From the NCBI GenBank assembly GCA_020848695.1, contig JADLHT010000043.1:62001-126000 (forward strand): a stretch of 64,000 nucleotides of DNA, given 5' to 3'. This stretch comes from Saprospiraceae bacterium (lineage in GTDB: Bacteria > Bacteroidota > Bacteroidia > Chitinophagales > Saprospiraceae). How positions within the stretch are numbered: position 1 is the first letter of the stretch; every line of letters begins with the position of its first letter. This document shows positions 46,732 through 56,305 of this stretch, piece by piece. The notes beneath the pieces are model-generated. The model was not told the origin of the DNA. It did no database searches and saw only the letters and a program-made list of their open reading frames with translations. The position numbers and the translations under genes were made by a program.

Positions 46732-46937
46732 TCTAAATATTAGTTATATCAAATAATTACAAAAATTGCTCCAAAAGAGGATTTTCGGATTGTATAAGGA
46801 GAAGAAACGCAAAAATATAACATTTCTACCAGCTTATAAGGGTATATTATCTCTTTTTAAGTCCTGTATAAGCCATTCTCAACTATGAACCTAACAGCTA
46901 CATAAAGGGGACTACAAGGATCTCTCATGAATAAACT

Positions 46938-46945
46938 TATCTTTG
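46938..46945 (+). promoter_or_regulatory. -7 box placing CNNM gene transcription start at its ATG
   Basis: TATCTTTG ends exactly four bases before ATG 46950, the same spacing as upstream of uppS and serC, predicting a leaderless message. Confidence 0.45.
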
Positions 46946-46949
46946 CCAT

Positions 46950-48191
46950 ATGCTTTTGTTTTGGATTGCCATCTTTCTGCTCTTAAGTGCATTTTTTTCC
47001 GGTAGCGAAATAGCCTTTTTTACCGCCAACAAGCTCAATATTGAGATTAAAAAGAGTAAAGGAATGGCGAGTTCCAGGATACTTACTTTTTTCTATGATA
47101 ATCCGGACAAGTTTATCACAGTAATGCTTATCGGCAACAGCATTTCTCTGGTTACACTTTCTTATCTTCTTACGGCATTTTTCGATTCACTATTAGGTCC
47201 TTTAGAATTGAGTACCGGATTACAATTCTTCACTAATACGCTGATGACAACCTTAATCATCCTGGTTCTTGGCGAATTTTTACCCAAGGTAATGTTTACA
47301 TTATATGCGAATGAATTGATAACTCCATTATCATATGTCATTCAGTTTTTCTATAAAATACTCTATTTACCTTCCTTATTTGTATCCGGAATATCCAAGC
47401 TTCTTATCCAAGTTTTTTTTAAACAAAATGAATCTAAACCTAGATATCGTTTTTCAACGCTTGATCTGGAGCATTATCTTGAAGGTCCATTAAAATTAAC
47501 AGAAGATGAAATTGACGCTAATATTTTTAAGAATACATTGAATTTAAAGCAAGTAAGAGTAAAGGCTTGTATGATTCCGAGAAATGAAATCGTTTATGTT
47601 GACCTCAACGATTCAAAGCAGGAGTTGGTACAAGCTTTTTCAGACAGTAAACTATCTAAAATTATAGTATCTGATGGAGATATAGATAATGTCCTCGGAT
47701 ACATACATCATCAACAGATGTTTAAAGATTTTCAATCTATAAAATCTTTAGTTATGGATATACCTTATGTGCCGGAGACCATGAATGTATATGACCTGAT
47801 GCTTCGGATGAATAAACTAAGATTGTCCATTGCATGTGTTGTAGATGAGTTTGGCGGAACAAGCGGTATTATAACACAGGAAGACATTTTAGAACAAATT
47901 TTTGGAGAGATTGATGACGAACATGACAAGGAAGAATTTATTGAAGAACTGATCTCGAATAATGAATTTTTATTTTCAGGTAGATTAGAGATTCAATATC
48001 TAAATAATACCTATGATTTAAATTTAAAAACCGGAGATTATCATACCTTATCAGGGTATGTTGTCAAAATAATTGGTACCATACCGGAACAAGGCTATAG
48101 CTTAGAACAGGATGGTTATACCTTTATTCTTGAATTGGTTAGTGATACTAGGATTGAGACAGTGCGACTGATCAAAGTGGATCCTGAATAA
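46950..48191 (+). CDS. CNNM/CorC-type transporter with CBS pair (hemolysin C family)
   Basis: A 413-residue membrane protein: an N-terminal CNNM domain of about four helices with AFFSGSEIAFFTANKL (family motif SGxEtA), then two CBS domains (MIPRNEIVYVDL to VLGYIHHQQMF, and later CVVDEFGGTSGIITQEDILEQIFGEI), and a C-terminal CorC/HlyC transporter-associated domain. Such proteins move Mg2+ or other cations and are not toxins. Position and start are clear. Confidence 0.92.
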   Translation: MLLFWIAIFLLLSAFFSGSEIAFFTANKLNIEIKKSKGMASSRILTFFYDNPDKFITVMLIGNSISLVTLSYLLTAFFDSLLGPLELSTGLQFFTNTLMTTLIILVLGEFLPKVMFTLYANELITPLSYVIQFFYKILYLPSLFVSGISKLLIQVFFKQNESKPRYRFSTLDLEHYLEGPLKLTEDEIDANIFKNTLNLKQVRVKACMIPRNEIVYVDLNDSKQELVQAFSDSKLSKIIVSDGDIDNVLGYIHHQQMFKDFQSIKSLVMDIPYVPETMNVYDLMLRMNKLRLSIACVVDEFGGTSGIITQEDILEQIFGEIDDEHDKEEFIEELISNNEFLFSGRLEIQYLNNTYDLNLKTGDYHTLSGYVVKIIGTIPEQGYSLEQDGYTFILELVSDTRIETVRLIKVDPE

Positions 48192-48999
48192 AGATTTAGT
48201 ACATTGTGTAATATAAAGTCTAATTCAAGCACTTCGGCGATGAATTGCAATTTTTAAAACAAACTGAGTTTTGTTGAACTGCCCTTAAATCAAAGCATAT
48301 AGGCACATTCACTTTTTTTGCTATACTTTAAAATAAGTTCTGAACATTGCCCATTTTCAAGATAGTATCTTTAAATCATATAGTTAATGAAATTTTCAGA
48401 AATAAAAATTTCTAGCTTCCTTTGCGTAGTAATTGCTGTATATCGCAAATATAATTGGTGAAAATAAATTTCTTAGGATGGTTGAAAATTTACTCTAAGA
48501 TATGTTTATAAAATTTGGTCAGGTATTGTTCAACAATCTTATGTTAAAGATTTATTAGTTTAATATACAATATTACTATAAGAAATTAGTCAAATGAAAA
48601 TTATTAAGAGTTTATTAATATTTACCATTCCTGAGTTCAACTAATAAATCCTTAACTTTAATTTATTTACAAACTAAAAAAATTATTTTAGAGTTGAAAA
48701 ATTAATTTTCCTATTAAATTAAAATTTGATTGCTTTCATAATAATCTAAAAGTTATTGTTAACTTGTTTGTATGTGAAAGTTATTTATTACTCCCGGAAA
48801 AAGTTTAAAAACGGGTTTGGTTTGCTACCCTATAAACATTAGAGATTGTTGATTGAAGTTAATTTGTATTGTCATTTTCACTTTCATAAAGAAATCTAAA
48901 TTATAATCCGGACAATAACCCTTGATCCACGATTTTCATAAGATACTTTCTTGAAGAAAGTATGCACTAAATGTTATATTGTTAAAGCCCAATGCCGAT
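48192..48999. other. 808-base gene-free stretch
   Basis: Very AT-rich spacer between convergent genes. Two short plus-strand frames resemble truncated signal peptides (MKFSEIKISSFLCVVIAV at 48387, MKIIKSLLIFTI at 48594) but stop within 17-25 codons. A perfect 21-base palindrome lies at 48943-48963. Nothing else recognisable; it may contain decayed genes. Confidence 0.4.
48943..48963. repeat. Perfect 21-base palindrome
   Basis: ATACTTTCTT (48943-48952), a single G, AAGAAAGTAT (48954-48963). No T-run follows, so not a typical terminator. It is near the 3' end of the minus-strand gene at 49000. Confidence 0.6.
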
Positions 49000-49938
49000 T
49001 TAAATGGAATGGAACATTAGAACACCTCGATCACTGATGACAGAAAGTGGACGCAGAGAGAATGAATCATATTCAGCAGCGAGAACAGCTGAAGGATCTA
49101 AACTCAGTGAGACAAGTTGCGGAATGGCTTGCGGGTCTGCAGAGAGCTTAATTCCTTCTTCACCGGAATCCGTGAGATACCAGTCTGTCTCGATATACTG
49201 AATACGATAATTTTTTATGAGTAGTAGATCATTTCTGAACCATGGAATCTGACTCAAGGTATGACTCCATTGGTCTAAAAAACTTTTGATAGAATCAAGT
49301 GGTAGTTTTTGAATCGTTGAGAACGGTTTAATGGATTCTGGAATATTTGTGACCCTTCGCGGTACGATGGAAGGATAGAAGAAGATTCTTCCATAGTAGT
49401 GTTTACCTTCAAGAAATTTTCTTTTACCTTCAAAACGGTTAAAAATGTATTCAATAAATAATACTTTTTTGCCTGTGTTTTTACCTACAAACCAATGTCT
49501 GTAGGCAATAACTTTTTCTTCTTCGGAACTTGTACATCCAAGATAACACCAATCATCTTCCAGGAATAAATTGTGACCTTCCACTTCAGTTCTGCGCATA
49601 GGTGTTGAAAGATATCTTTTTAATTCTTCCAGATGATTGTATTCCTTATTTTTTAAAAGTTGTATGTAAAGAAAAAGCTCTCCAACTTCCAGTAATACAC
49701 TTTCTTTCCAGTCAGAAGAATATTGGATTTTATCCGGAATAGTTCTTATTCTTTTTGATATTCCAGGAATACCATGATCAACCAATCTTACGGAAATGTC
49801 CTCAATTCGTTTTGGGTCTCTGGATAAAACATCTACACCATCTTCAATCAGCTGTAAAATCCAGGCTTCAAGAAGAAGCATCCCTTCAAATAAAGTTTCA
49901 CTTTTCTTTTGCTTATTATTTCCTGACTTTATAGACAA
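49000..49938 (-). CDS. Hypothetical protein, possibly related to SWIM zinc-finger protein C-terminal region
   Basis: A 312-residue soluble protein without signal or membrane segments, starting nine bases after rnc ends, so probably in the acpP-fabF-rnc transcript. The N-terminal part (LEAWILQLIEDGVDVL, VRLVDHGIPGISKRIR, VLLEVGELFLYIQLLK) resembles the region that follows the SWIM zinc finger in bacterial SWIM proteins found near MoxR/VWA genes, but no CxCxnCxH zinc finger is present. The rest is strand-rich. The relation is from memory of that family's pattern and is tentative. Function unknown. Confidence 0.6.
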   Translation of the reverse strand: MSIKSGNNKQKKSETLFEGMLLLEAWILQLIEDGVDVLSRDPKRIEDISVRLVDHGIPGISKRIRTIPDKIQYSSDWKESVLLEVGELFLYIQLLKNKEYNHLEELKRYLSTPMRRTEVEGHNLFLEDDWCYLGCTSSEEEKVIAYRHWFVGKNTGKKVLFIEYIFNRFEGKRKFLEGKHYYGRIFFYPSIVPRRVTNIPESIKPFSTIQKLPLDSIKSFLDQWSHTLSQIPWFRNDLLLIKNYRIQYIETDWYLTDSGEEGIKLSADPQAIPQLVSLSLDPSAVLAAEYDSFSLRPLSVISDRGVLMFHSI

Positions 49939-49947
49939 GACTTAATG

Positions 49948-50685
49948 CTAAGTTTGAACCTGAGTTAATGCAATCTCAGCGGCGACCTGCTCTGCGCTTT
50001 TTTTATTGAAATCTTCAGCAGTGGCTATTTCTATTCCATCTATGTAAACCCCGACCTTAAATCGGTCTCGTTTATCATTTTTTGATTTTGAAATTACTCT
50101 GAAATTGATTTCTTTCATGTGTTTTTGACACCATTCAAGGAGCTGACTCTTATAATTATCATCGAAACTTTCCAAAGAATGAATGTTGATGTATTTTTTC
50201 ACCAGTTGATTCAGAATGTAATCACGGGTATAGATAAAACCTTTTTCAAGATAAATAGCTCCGATTAAGGCTTCAAGAGCATTTCCCATCATCGAAGGAC
50301 TTAAATTAGCCTGATTGAATTCCATTAATATCCTATCCAGTCCCATTTGTTCGGCCAGATAATTGAGCATTTTTCGCTTTACAATTTTGGATCTCATTTT
50401 TGTTAGAAATCCTTCATCAGCCTGAATATATTTATTGAATAGAAATTCACCAACAACAAAACTCAATAATGCATCTCCAAGATATTCTAACCTCTCGTTA
50501 GACTGAAAGAGTCCATTTTTTGTATTGTTTTGAAGATTGTTATTGATCGTTGATTTGTGATAAAAGGCGATTTTGAATAAATGCACATGTGCGGGTGTAA
50601 AGCCAAGCACAGAATTCAGACGCCCGACAAAGTGTTTTTCTTCTGAAAAAAACTTATTATAAATTTTTTTTACTAGCTGAACCAA
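49948..50685 (-). CDS. rnc: Ribonuclease III
   Basis: A 245-residue double-stranded RNA endonuclease for rRNA and mRNA processing. The signature NERLEYLGDALLSFVVGEFLF holds catalytic acidic residues, NALEALIGAIYLEKGF supplies the second acidic pair, and a C-terminal dsRNA-binding domain (about 170-240) ends in KKSAEQVAAEIAL. It follows fabF by seven bases in the acpP-fabF-rnc order common in bacteria. Confidence 0.95.
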   Translation of the reverse strand: MVQLVKKIYNKFFSEEKHFVGRLNSVLGFTPAHVHLFKIAFYHKSTINNNLQNNTKNGLFQSNERLEYLGDALLSFVVGEFLFNKYIQADEGFLTKMRSKIVKRKMLNYLAEQMGLDRILMEFNQANLSPSMMGNALEALIGAIYLEKGFIYTRDYILNQLVKKYINIHSLESFDDNYKSQLLEWCQKHMKEINFRVISKSKNDKRDRFKVGVYIDGIEIATAEDFNKKSAEQVAAEIALTQVQT

Positions 50686-50692
50686 AATTATT

Positions 50693-51937
50693 CTAACATT
50701 TCTTGAAGATCATAGAACTATTGTGACCTCCAAAACCAAAGGTATTTGAAAGAAAACAATTAATTCCTCTAGACTGAGCCTCATTAAATGTAAAGTTAAG
50801 CTTCGGATCTAATTCCGGGTCATCTGTGAAATGATTAATGGTTGGTGGTATAAAATTATATTTCATTCCAAGCATACCTGCAATACACTCAATAACTCCA
50901 GCAGCGCCAAGTAGATGACCTGTCATTGATTTGGTCGAACTTATATTTAATTTATAGGAATGATCCTTAAAGACTTTTAGAATTGCTTTAACTTCTGCTA
51001 TATCACCAAGCGGAGTTGAGGTGCCATGGGTGTTGATATAATCGACCTGATCCGGGTTCATTCCCGCCTCTTCTAAAGCCAGTTCCATGGCAACCTTGGC
51101 TCCCAAACCCTCAGGATGGGGAGCAGTAATATGATATGCATCGCCTGTAAGACCGGTACCACAAATTTCGGCATAAATTTTAGCTCCTCTGCTTTTAGCA
51201 TGTTCAAATTCTTCCAACAACAAGGCGCCCGCACCTTCTCCTAATACAAATCCATCCCTTTCCTTATCATAAGGACGTGAGGCAGTAAGAAAATCATCAT
51301 TTCTTTCAGACAACGCTTTCATGGAACTAAAACCTCCAATTCCTGCGCGAGTGACAGCGGCTTCGGAACCACCGGCAAGTATCATATTGGCTTTACCATG
51401 TCTAATATAGTCGAATGCATTCGAAATGGCATGACTTGAAGAAGCACAAGCTGAGACAGTACCATAGTTGATTCCCATAAAACCATATTTGATTGAAATA
51501 TGACCCGGGGCAATATCTGATATCAGCTTTGGTATTAGAAATGGGCTATAACGAGGAGTTCCGGAGTTTAAAGCAGCCTCTGAAAGATCTGTTTCTAGTG
51601 TATAAAATCCTCCAATCCCTGAACCCCAAATTACTCCTATTCTACTCTTATCGACAGAAAGCAGATCAATTTCCGAATCTTTAATACACTCCTCGGCAAC
51701 AACTAGTGCGTATTGAGCGAATGGATCTAACTTTCGAGCTTCTTTCTTATCGAGAAAATCTTCCGGAGCAAAATTTTTCAATTCACAGGCAAAACGAGTT
51801 TTAAAAAGGCTTGGGTCAAACCGAGATATAATGCCAGCACCTGAAATACCTTTCTGAAGGGCTTCTCTATAGGCTGCTACATTATTTCCAATTGGAGTAA
51901 GTGCACCCATTCCTGTAACGACAACTCGTCTCATCAT
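50693..51937 (-). CDS. fabF: 3-oxoacyl-ACP synthase II
   Basis: A 414-residue thiolase-fold condensing enzyme of fatty acid elongation. Catalytic Cys lies in GTVSACASSSHAI, with His in NTHGTSTPLGD and His in KSMTGHLLGAAG; the start VVVTGMGALTPIG and end GFGGHNSSMIF match the family. Adjacent upstream is acpP, its substrate carrier, separated by 72 bases containing a strong hairpin. Confidence 0.96.
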   Translation of the reverse strand: MMRRVVVTGMGALTPIGNNVAAYREALQKGISGAGIISRFDPSLFKTRFACELKNFAPEDFLDKKEARKLDPFAQYALVVAEECIKDSEIDLLSVDKSRIGVIWGSGIGGFYTLETDLSEAALNSGTPRYSPFLIPKLISDIAPGHISIKYGFMGINYGTVSACASSSHAISNAFDYIRHGKANMILAGGSEAAVTRAGIGGFSSMKALSERNDDFLTASRPYDKERDGFVLGEGAGALLLEEFEHAKSRGAKIYAEICGTGLTGDAYHITAPHPEGLGAKVAMELALEEAGMNPDQVDYINTHGTSTPLGDIAEVKAILKVFKDHSYKLNISSTKSMTGHLLGAAGVIECIAGMLGMKYNFIPPTINHFTDDPELDPKLNFTFNEAQSRGINCFLSNTFGFGGHNSSMIFKKC

Positions 51938-51967
51938 GAAATTTTTTACATGCTAAGTTCTTTTTAA

Positions 51968-52000
51968 TTGATAATATTCTGATTATCAGAACATTATCAA
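51968..52000 (-). promoter_or_regulatory. Hairpin between acpP and fabF
   Basis: Outer arms TTGATAAT and ATTATCAA (8 bp) enclose a nearly complementary three-base step and inner arms CTGAT/ATCAG around a central T. The whole 33-base element has one mismatch. No T-run follows on the minus strand, so read-through to fabF is expected; it may stabilise acpP mRNA or set the acpP:fabF ratio. Its outer arms match those of the hairpin at 2997-3019. Confidence 0.5.
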
Positions 52001-52009
52001 ATTTTGTAC

Positions 52010-52246
52010 TTATTTACTATTAGCTTCCAGGTATTCAATAGCTTGACCAACAGTCTGAATTTTTTCGGCCTGATCATCGGGAATAGATGTATCAAATTCT
52101 TTCTCGAATTCCATGATAAGTTCCACAACATCAAGGGAATCTGCTCCCAGATCGTTCACAAAACTTGATTCATTGCTAACTTCTGATTCGTCTACACCTA
52201 ATTTATCGACGATGATTTTTTTAACTCTTTCGCTTGTAGTTGACAT
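52010..52246 (-). CDS. acpP: Acyl carrier protein
   Basis: A 78-residue acidic four-helix protein carrying fatty acyl chains on 4'-phosphopantetheine attached to the Ser in [19 protein letters not shown]. Typical length and composition. First gene of acpP-fabF-rnc, divergent from pyk. Confidence 0.97.
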   Translation of the reverse strand: MSTTSERVKKIIVDKLGVDESEVSNESSFVNDLGADSLDVVELIMEFEKEFDTSIPDDQAEKIQTVGQAIEYLEANSK

Positions 52247-52273
52247 TTTTAATGATTAATTTAAAAGATGACG

Positions 52274-52305
52274 CAAAATAACAGTATCTCCCAGCTTAAA
52301 CCAAA
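52274..52305 (-). promoter_or_regulatory. Promoter of acpP-fabF-rnc
   Basis: On the minus strand TTTG (52302-52305), a 21-base spacer, then TATTTTG (52274-52280) followed by C. It resembles the Bacteroidota -33/-7 pattern with one base fewer in the -7 box, about 28 bases before the acpP ATG. Confidence 0.4.
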
Positions 52306-52390
52306 GGATTAACTAGAAATATTTATTAAATAACGATCCCTTAAACAACCTTTAAGCCCATTTTTGTTCCTTTAAATAGATTTTTTTTTA

Positions 52391-53815
52391 ATGATAAATC
52401 ATAATACCAAGATTGTTGCTACTGTAGGGCCTTCCTGTAACAGTTATGAAGCTTTAAGAAATTTAGCTCTAGAAGGAGTAGCTGTCTTCCGATTAAATTT
52501 TTCCCATGGTACTCACGAAGATCATGGAAAGGTCATCCAACATATTATAAATATTAATGATCATTATAATTTGCACGTTGGAATTCTTGCTGACTTACAA
52601 GGTCCAAAACTACGAATTGGATCGATCAAGGATAATGCATTAGAGTTAAAAGAAGGAGATATTATTACTTTGAAGGATCAGGAATGTATAGGAACAAAAG
52701 ATCAGATTTATATGAGTTATGATCATTTTGCCAGGGATGTAAGTGTTGGTGAAAAAATTCTTATAGATGACGGAAAACTGGTATTTGAAGTAATCGAAAC
52801 AAATCAGATAGACACCGTTAAACTAAAAACAATTTATGGAGGAATTCTTTCCTCCAATAAAGGTGTAAACTTACCGGATACAGACGTCAGCCTGCCATCT
52901 TTAACAACTAAGGATATAGAGGATCTCAACTTTATACTTACCAAACCCGTAAATTGGATAGCATTGTCATTCGTTAGAAAAGCCGATGATATTATTAATC
53001 TTACAAAATTGATAGACAAAACCGGACATTCTGCCAAGATCATTGCCAAAATCGAGAAGCCGGAGGCACTTCGAAATATAGATGAGATTATTAAGGTGAG
53101 TAATGCTATTATGATAGCAAGGGGAGATTTGGGAGTTGAAATGCCAATTGAAAAACTACCTACTATCCAAAAAATGATTATCGAAAAATGTATTCAGCGC
53201 TCAAGACCCGTTATTGTTGCTACTCAGTTAATGGATAGTATGATCCGAAACCCAAGTCCAACCAGAGCTGAAGTTACTGATGTTGCCAACGCGGTTCTGG
53301 ATGGATGCGATGCCGTGATGTTAAGTGGAGAAACTTCTGTCGGGGCACATCCAATATTAGTAGTACAGGCTATGAATAAGATAATTGCAGAAGCTGAAAA
53401 ACATTATAGTTCTCAAATTAAGAGACCAAAGCCTTCAGAAAAGTCTTCAACGTTTATCAGTGATGTAGTATGTTTTAATGCCGCAAAAGTTGCGGAAGAA
53501 ATTAAGGCTAAAGCAATTATTGGTTTAACAGTATCCGGATATACCGCTTTCAAAACTTCTTCCTATAGGTCCAATTGTCCAATTTTTATTTTTTCAAGTA
53601 TTAAAGAAATTTTAGGAACTCTGAATCTGATCTGGGGTGTTAGAGGATATTATTATGATAAAATGATTTCTACGGATGATACTATTGAAGACATAACCAG
53701 AATTTTAAAGAAAGATCAAAAGCTTAAGAAAGGAGATCTTATCGTGAATACCGGTAGTATGCCCATCCATGCAAAACTAAGAACCAATATGCTTAAAGTT
53801 ACGCAGGTAGAGTAA
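52391..53815 (+). CDS. pyk: Pyruvate kinase
   Basis: A 474-residue glycolytic enzyme converting phosphoenolpyruvate and ADP to pyruvate and ATP. It begins TKIVATVGPSCNSYE, with FRLNFSHGTHEDH, the B domain inside the barrel, IAKIEKPEALRNIDEI containing the catalytic Lys, MIARGDLGVEMPIE, RPVIVATQLMDSMI and AEVTDVANAVLDGCDAVMLS. The C-terminal allosteric domain is present. Full length; monocistronic or leading into the TPR gene 51 bases downstream. Confidence 0.96.
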   Translation: MINHNTKIVATVGPSCNSYEALRNLALEGVAVFRLNFSHGTHEDHGKVIQHIININDHYNLHVGILADLQGPKLRIGSIKDNALELKEGDIITLKDQECIGTKDQIYMSYDHFARDVSVGEKILIDDGKLVFEVIETNQIDTVKLKTIYGGILSSNKGVNLPDTDVSLPSLTTKDIEDLNFILTKPVNWIALSFVRKADDIINLTKLIDKTGHSAKIIAKIEKPEALRNIDEIIKVSNAIMIARGDLGVEMPIEKLPTIQKMIIEKCIQRSRPVIVATQLMDSMIRNPSPTRAEVTDVANAVLDGCDAVMLSGETSVGAHPILVVQAMNKIIAEAEKHYSSQIKRPKPSEKSSTFISDVVCFNAAKVAEEIKAKAIIGLTVSGYTAFKTSSYRSNCPIFIFSSIKEILGTLNLIWGVRGYYYDKMISTDDTIEDITRILKKDQKLKKGDLIVNTGSMPIHAKLRTNMLKVTQVE

Positions 53816-53866
53816 TAGAATAATCATTTAACGAATTAAATTTTATAGTAAATCAAAATAGAATCT

Positions 53867-55549
53867 TTGAAAAAAATTTGCGAAATAAGAATCTCAATCG
53901 TTTTATCATTCTGGTTGATTCTAGCCATAAATAAAAGTGCAACTGGACAATTCATAAATGAAACGGTTCCTATGGGAATTGAATCACAATTGATAGATGC
54001 CCAAAAACAAGAATTAATTGGCAATTATGACAAGTCTATAGAACTCCTTGAAAACATGAGGACAATACCTGAAACACGATCGGCTGTATATTATCAATTA
54101 TCCAGACTTTACAAATCAAAAGGAAAATGGGAAGATGCGTTAAATGCAATTCAGGAAAGCGTAAATGCTGATCCCAACAATAAATGGACAAGAGTTTTTC
54201 AAGCCAACCTTTATGAAGCGTTGGGAAAATATCTGCTCTCAGCACAATCTTACGAAGCTCTGATTAAAATTGAACCGGATAATTATACTATGTATGATCT
54301 GGCAGCACTGAATTATGTAAAAGCTGAACAAATATCCAAAGCTATTTTAATACTTGATCATGCACAGACTAAATTTGGTCCCCTCCCAAAATTAGCCATT
54401 CAAAAATCGAAATTATTGACTCTAAACAATAAAACCAAAAGAGCCATTGAAGTTCTTTTGCTTGCTCATAAAGAATATCCGAAAAATATTGATATTATTG
54501 CTGAACTTATACAAACTAATTTAGAACAATCAGATTTAGAGGAAGCAGAGAAATTTACTAAGCTGTTACAGGAGTTAAGTCCTAATCACCCGATACTAAC
54601 AGCACGTCAAACCGAAAGTCCGATTTCAATAGAAGTTGCATCAGGTCCTGTCAATGTTGATGAAATTACCGATCCTGACCCATTGATTAAGTCTCTCATA
54701 CCTGAACTAAAAAAACTAAATCCTGCCAATAAAGATAGATTATTGAACACCTCTGAAAAACTGTGCCTCAAGTTTCCGAAAGAACCAAAATGCTTCGTGT
54801 TTAAAGCAGACATCTTATATGGTTCCGATCAATTTCTGGAGGCAGCTAAAGCTTATCAGACTGCAACTGAATTAGGCACAGTCCCATATTCAGTCTGGGA
54901 AAATTACTTAATTTGTTTGATCAAACTTACTCATTGGAAGACACTCGAAGAAAAAACTAATCTTGCACTTGATTATTATCCCAATCAAAGCTTTTTATAT
55001 TATGGACTTGCCTTGGCACAATTAAATTTGAAAAAATTTGAAAATTCAATCAGTCAGATTCAACAATTTACTATAATGAGTAAAAATTCTCCTGCTCGTA
55101 TTCAGGAAGCAGCTATCCTGATGGCCAGGGTTTATGATGAACAAAAAAAATTTGAACAAGCTGATGAATTCTGGAAGAAGGCACAACTTTCAGAGTCCAA
55201 TACAGATTTAGCGACCATTGAGCAAAATTATAGTCTTGCTAAGAATGGAAAGTCTATTAATCAATCTCGATTTTCAAAAGCGATGAACAATCCAGAATTA
55301 AGTCAGGAGTATGTATTATCCAAAAAGGCAGGAGTAGCTTATTTCATGAAGGATTATGATAAAGCTCAATTATTGATCATACAATGTTTAAATTTATCTA
55401 ACGGGCGGAATACAGATAATTTTAATCTTGCCTATCAGATTTATTTAGATTCCGGAGATAAGGTAAAAGCGAAAGAATTTCTTATTAAAGCTAGAGATGT
55501 AAGTGATGATAAGACTTATTATAATCATATTTTGAACACACTGAATTGA
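53867..55549 (+). CDS. Secreted TPR-repeat protein
   Basis: A 560-residue periplasmic or outer-membrane-associated protein with a TTG start and a signal peptide (ISIVLSFWLILAINKSATGQ). The body is built of about ten tetratricopeptide-like repeats (for example VYYQLSRLYKSKGKWEDALN, TMYDLAALNYVKAEQISKA, FLYYGLALAQLNLKKFENS). It overlaps the DUF4292 lipoprotein gene by four bases (TTGA) and lies ahead of an EnvC-like gene, an order conserved in Bacteroidota, suggesting a shared envelope job such as peptidoglycan hydrolase control. Partner unknown. Confidence 0.85.
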   Translation: MKKICEIRISIVLSFWLILAINKSATGQFINETVPMGIESQLIDAQKQELIGNYDKSIELLENMRTIPETRSAVYYQLSRLYKSKGKWEDALNAIQESVNADPNNKWTRVFQANLYEALGKYLLSAQSYEALIKIEPDNYTMYDLAALNYVKAEQISKAILILDHAQTKFGPLPKLAIQKSKLLTLNNKTKRAIEVLLLAHKEYPKNIDIIAELIQTNLEQSDLEEAEKFTKLLQELSPNHPILTARQTESPISIEVASGPVNVDEITDPDPLIKSLIPELKKLNPANKDRLLNTSEKLCLKFPKEPKCFVFKADILYGSDQFLEAAKAYQTATELGTVPYSVWENYLICLIKLTHWKTLEEKTNLALDYYPNQSFLYYGLALAQLNLKKFENSISQIQQFTIMSKNSPARIQEAAILMARVYDEQKKFEQADEFWKKAQLSESNTDLATIEQNYSLAKNGKSINQSRFSKAMNNPELSQEYVLSKKAGVAYFMKDYDKAQLLIIQCLNLSNGRNTDNFNLAYQIYLDSGDKVKAKEFLIKARDVSDDKTYYNHILNTLN

Positions 55550-56301
55550 TCAGACTTTTAATTGTAATATTTACCATTTCTTTATTGATCTCTTGTTCAG
55601 GATCAAAGAAAATGATGGGTACACGCGGAATACAAACTTTTATAAGTATTGACTCGCTCTTTAATCAGATTTATGAACAGCAGTCCTATCAATCTTATTT
55701 GGCAAAAGGAACAATAGCTTATTCAGGTTCAGATTTTGAAGGCGAAGCCGATGCACAACTATTTGTTTTAAAAGACAGTTTTGCAATTTGTATTATTAAA
55801 AAGCTGGGAATTGAACTGGCTCGAATGTACATTGATAAGGACAGTATATGTTTTCTAGACAGAATAGAAAAAACCTGGTTCCGAAGAAGTATTCAGAACT
55901 GGGTTGAATCCGTATCTCTTCCTGTTGATTATTTTTTGATTCAGGATATATTAACGACAGGATTTTATCTTACTGATTATTTAAGTTATGACTGGCAACA
56001 AGTTAAAGATTCCTCCGTGCTATTAGGAATTTCTGAACTATTCGAAATGTCCTTTAACATTGGCTTCAACCCCATTAATTGTAAAAGTATTACCTTTAAA
56101 TCTTTGGGTAATCAGGCCGAATTCAACATTGAAAAAAGTACAATTATTAATTCGAAAGCAATTCCTTCTTCAATTGATATTTATTTGTTGAATGAATTGA
56201 AAAATGAGAAATTTCTTAGAATTAAATGGAAAGAAATTCAGTTGAACAATTCGGAAAGACTTAAATTTGACATTCCTTCGCGGTATACCAGAAGGACTTG
56301 A
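55546..56301 (+). CDS. DUF4292 family lipoprotein
   Basis: A 251-residue lipoprotein with a TTG start overlapping the previous stop and a lipobox LLISC (Cys17). It belongs to the DUF4292 family, with a LolA/LolB-like unclosed barrel fold inferred from patterns such as YLAKGTIAYSGSDFEGEADAQLFVLKD and the IKKLGIELARMYIDKDSI segment. Such a fold could carry lipid or lipoprotein between membranes; that is inference. Sits between the TPR protein and an EnvC-like protein. Confidence 0.82.
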   Translation: MIRLLIVIFTISLLISCSGSKKMMGTRGIQTFISIDSLFNQIYEQQSYQSYLAKGTIAYSGSDFEGEADAQLFVLKDSFAICIIKKLGIELARMYIDKDSICFLDRIEKTWFRRSIQNWVESVSLPVDYFLIQDILTTGFYLTDYLSYDWQQVKDSSVLLGISELFEMSFNIGFNPINCKSITFKSLGNQAEFNIEKSTIINSKAIPSSIDIYLLNELKNEKFLRIKWKEIQLNNSERLKFDIPSRYTRRT

Positions 56302-56305
56302 GTTC

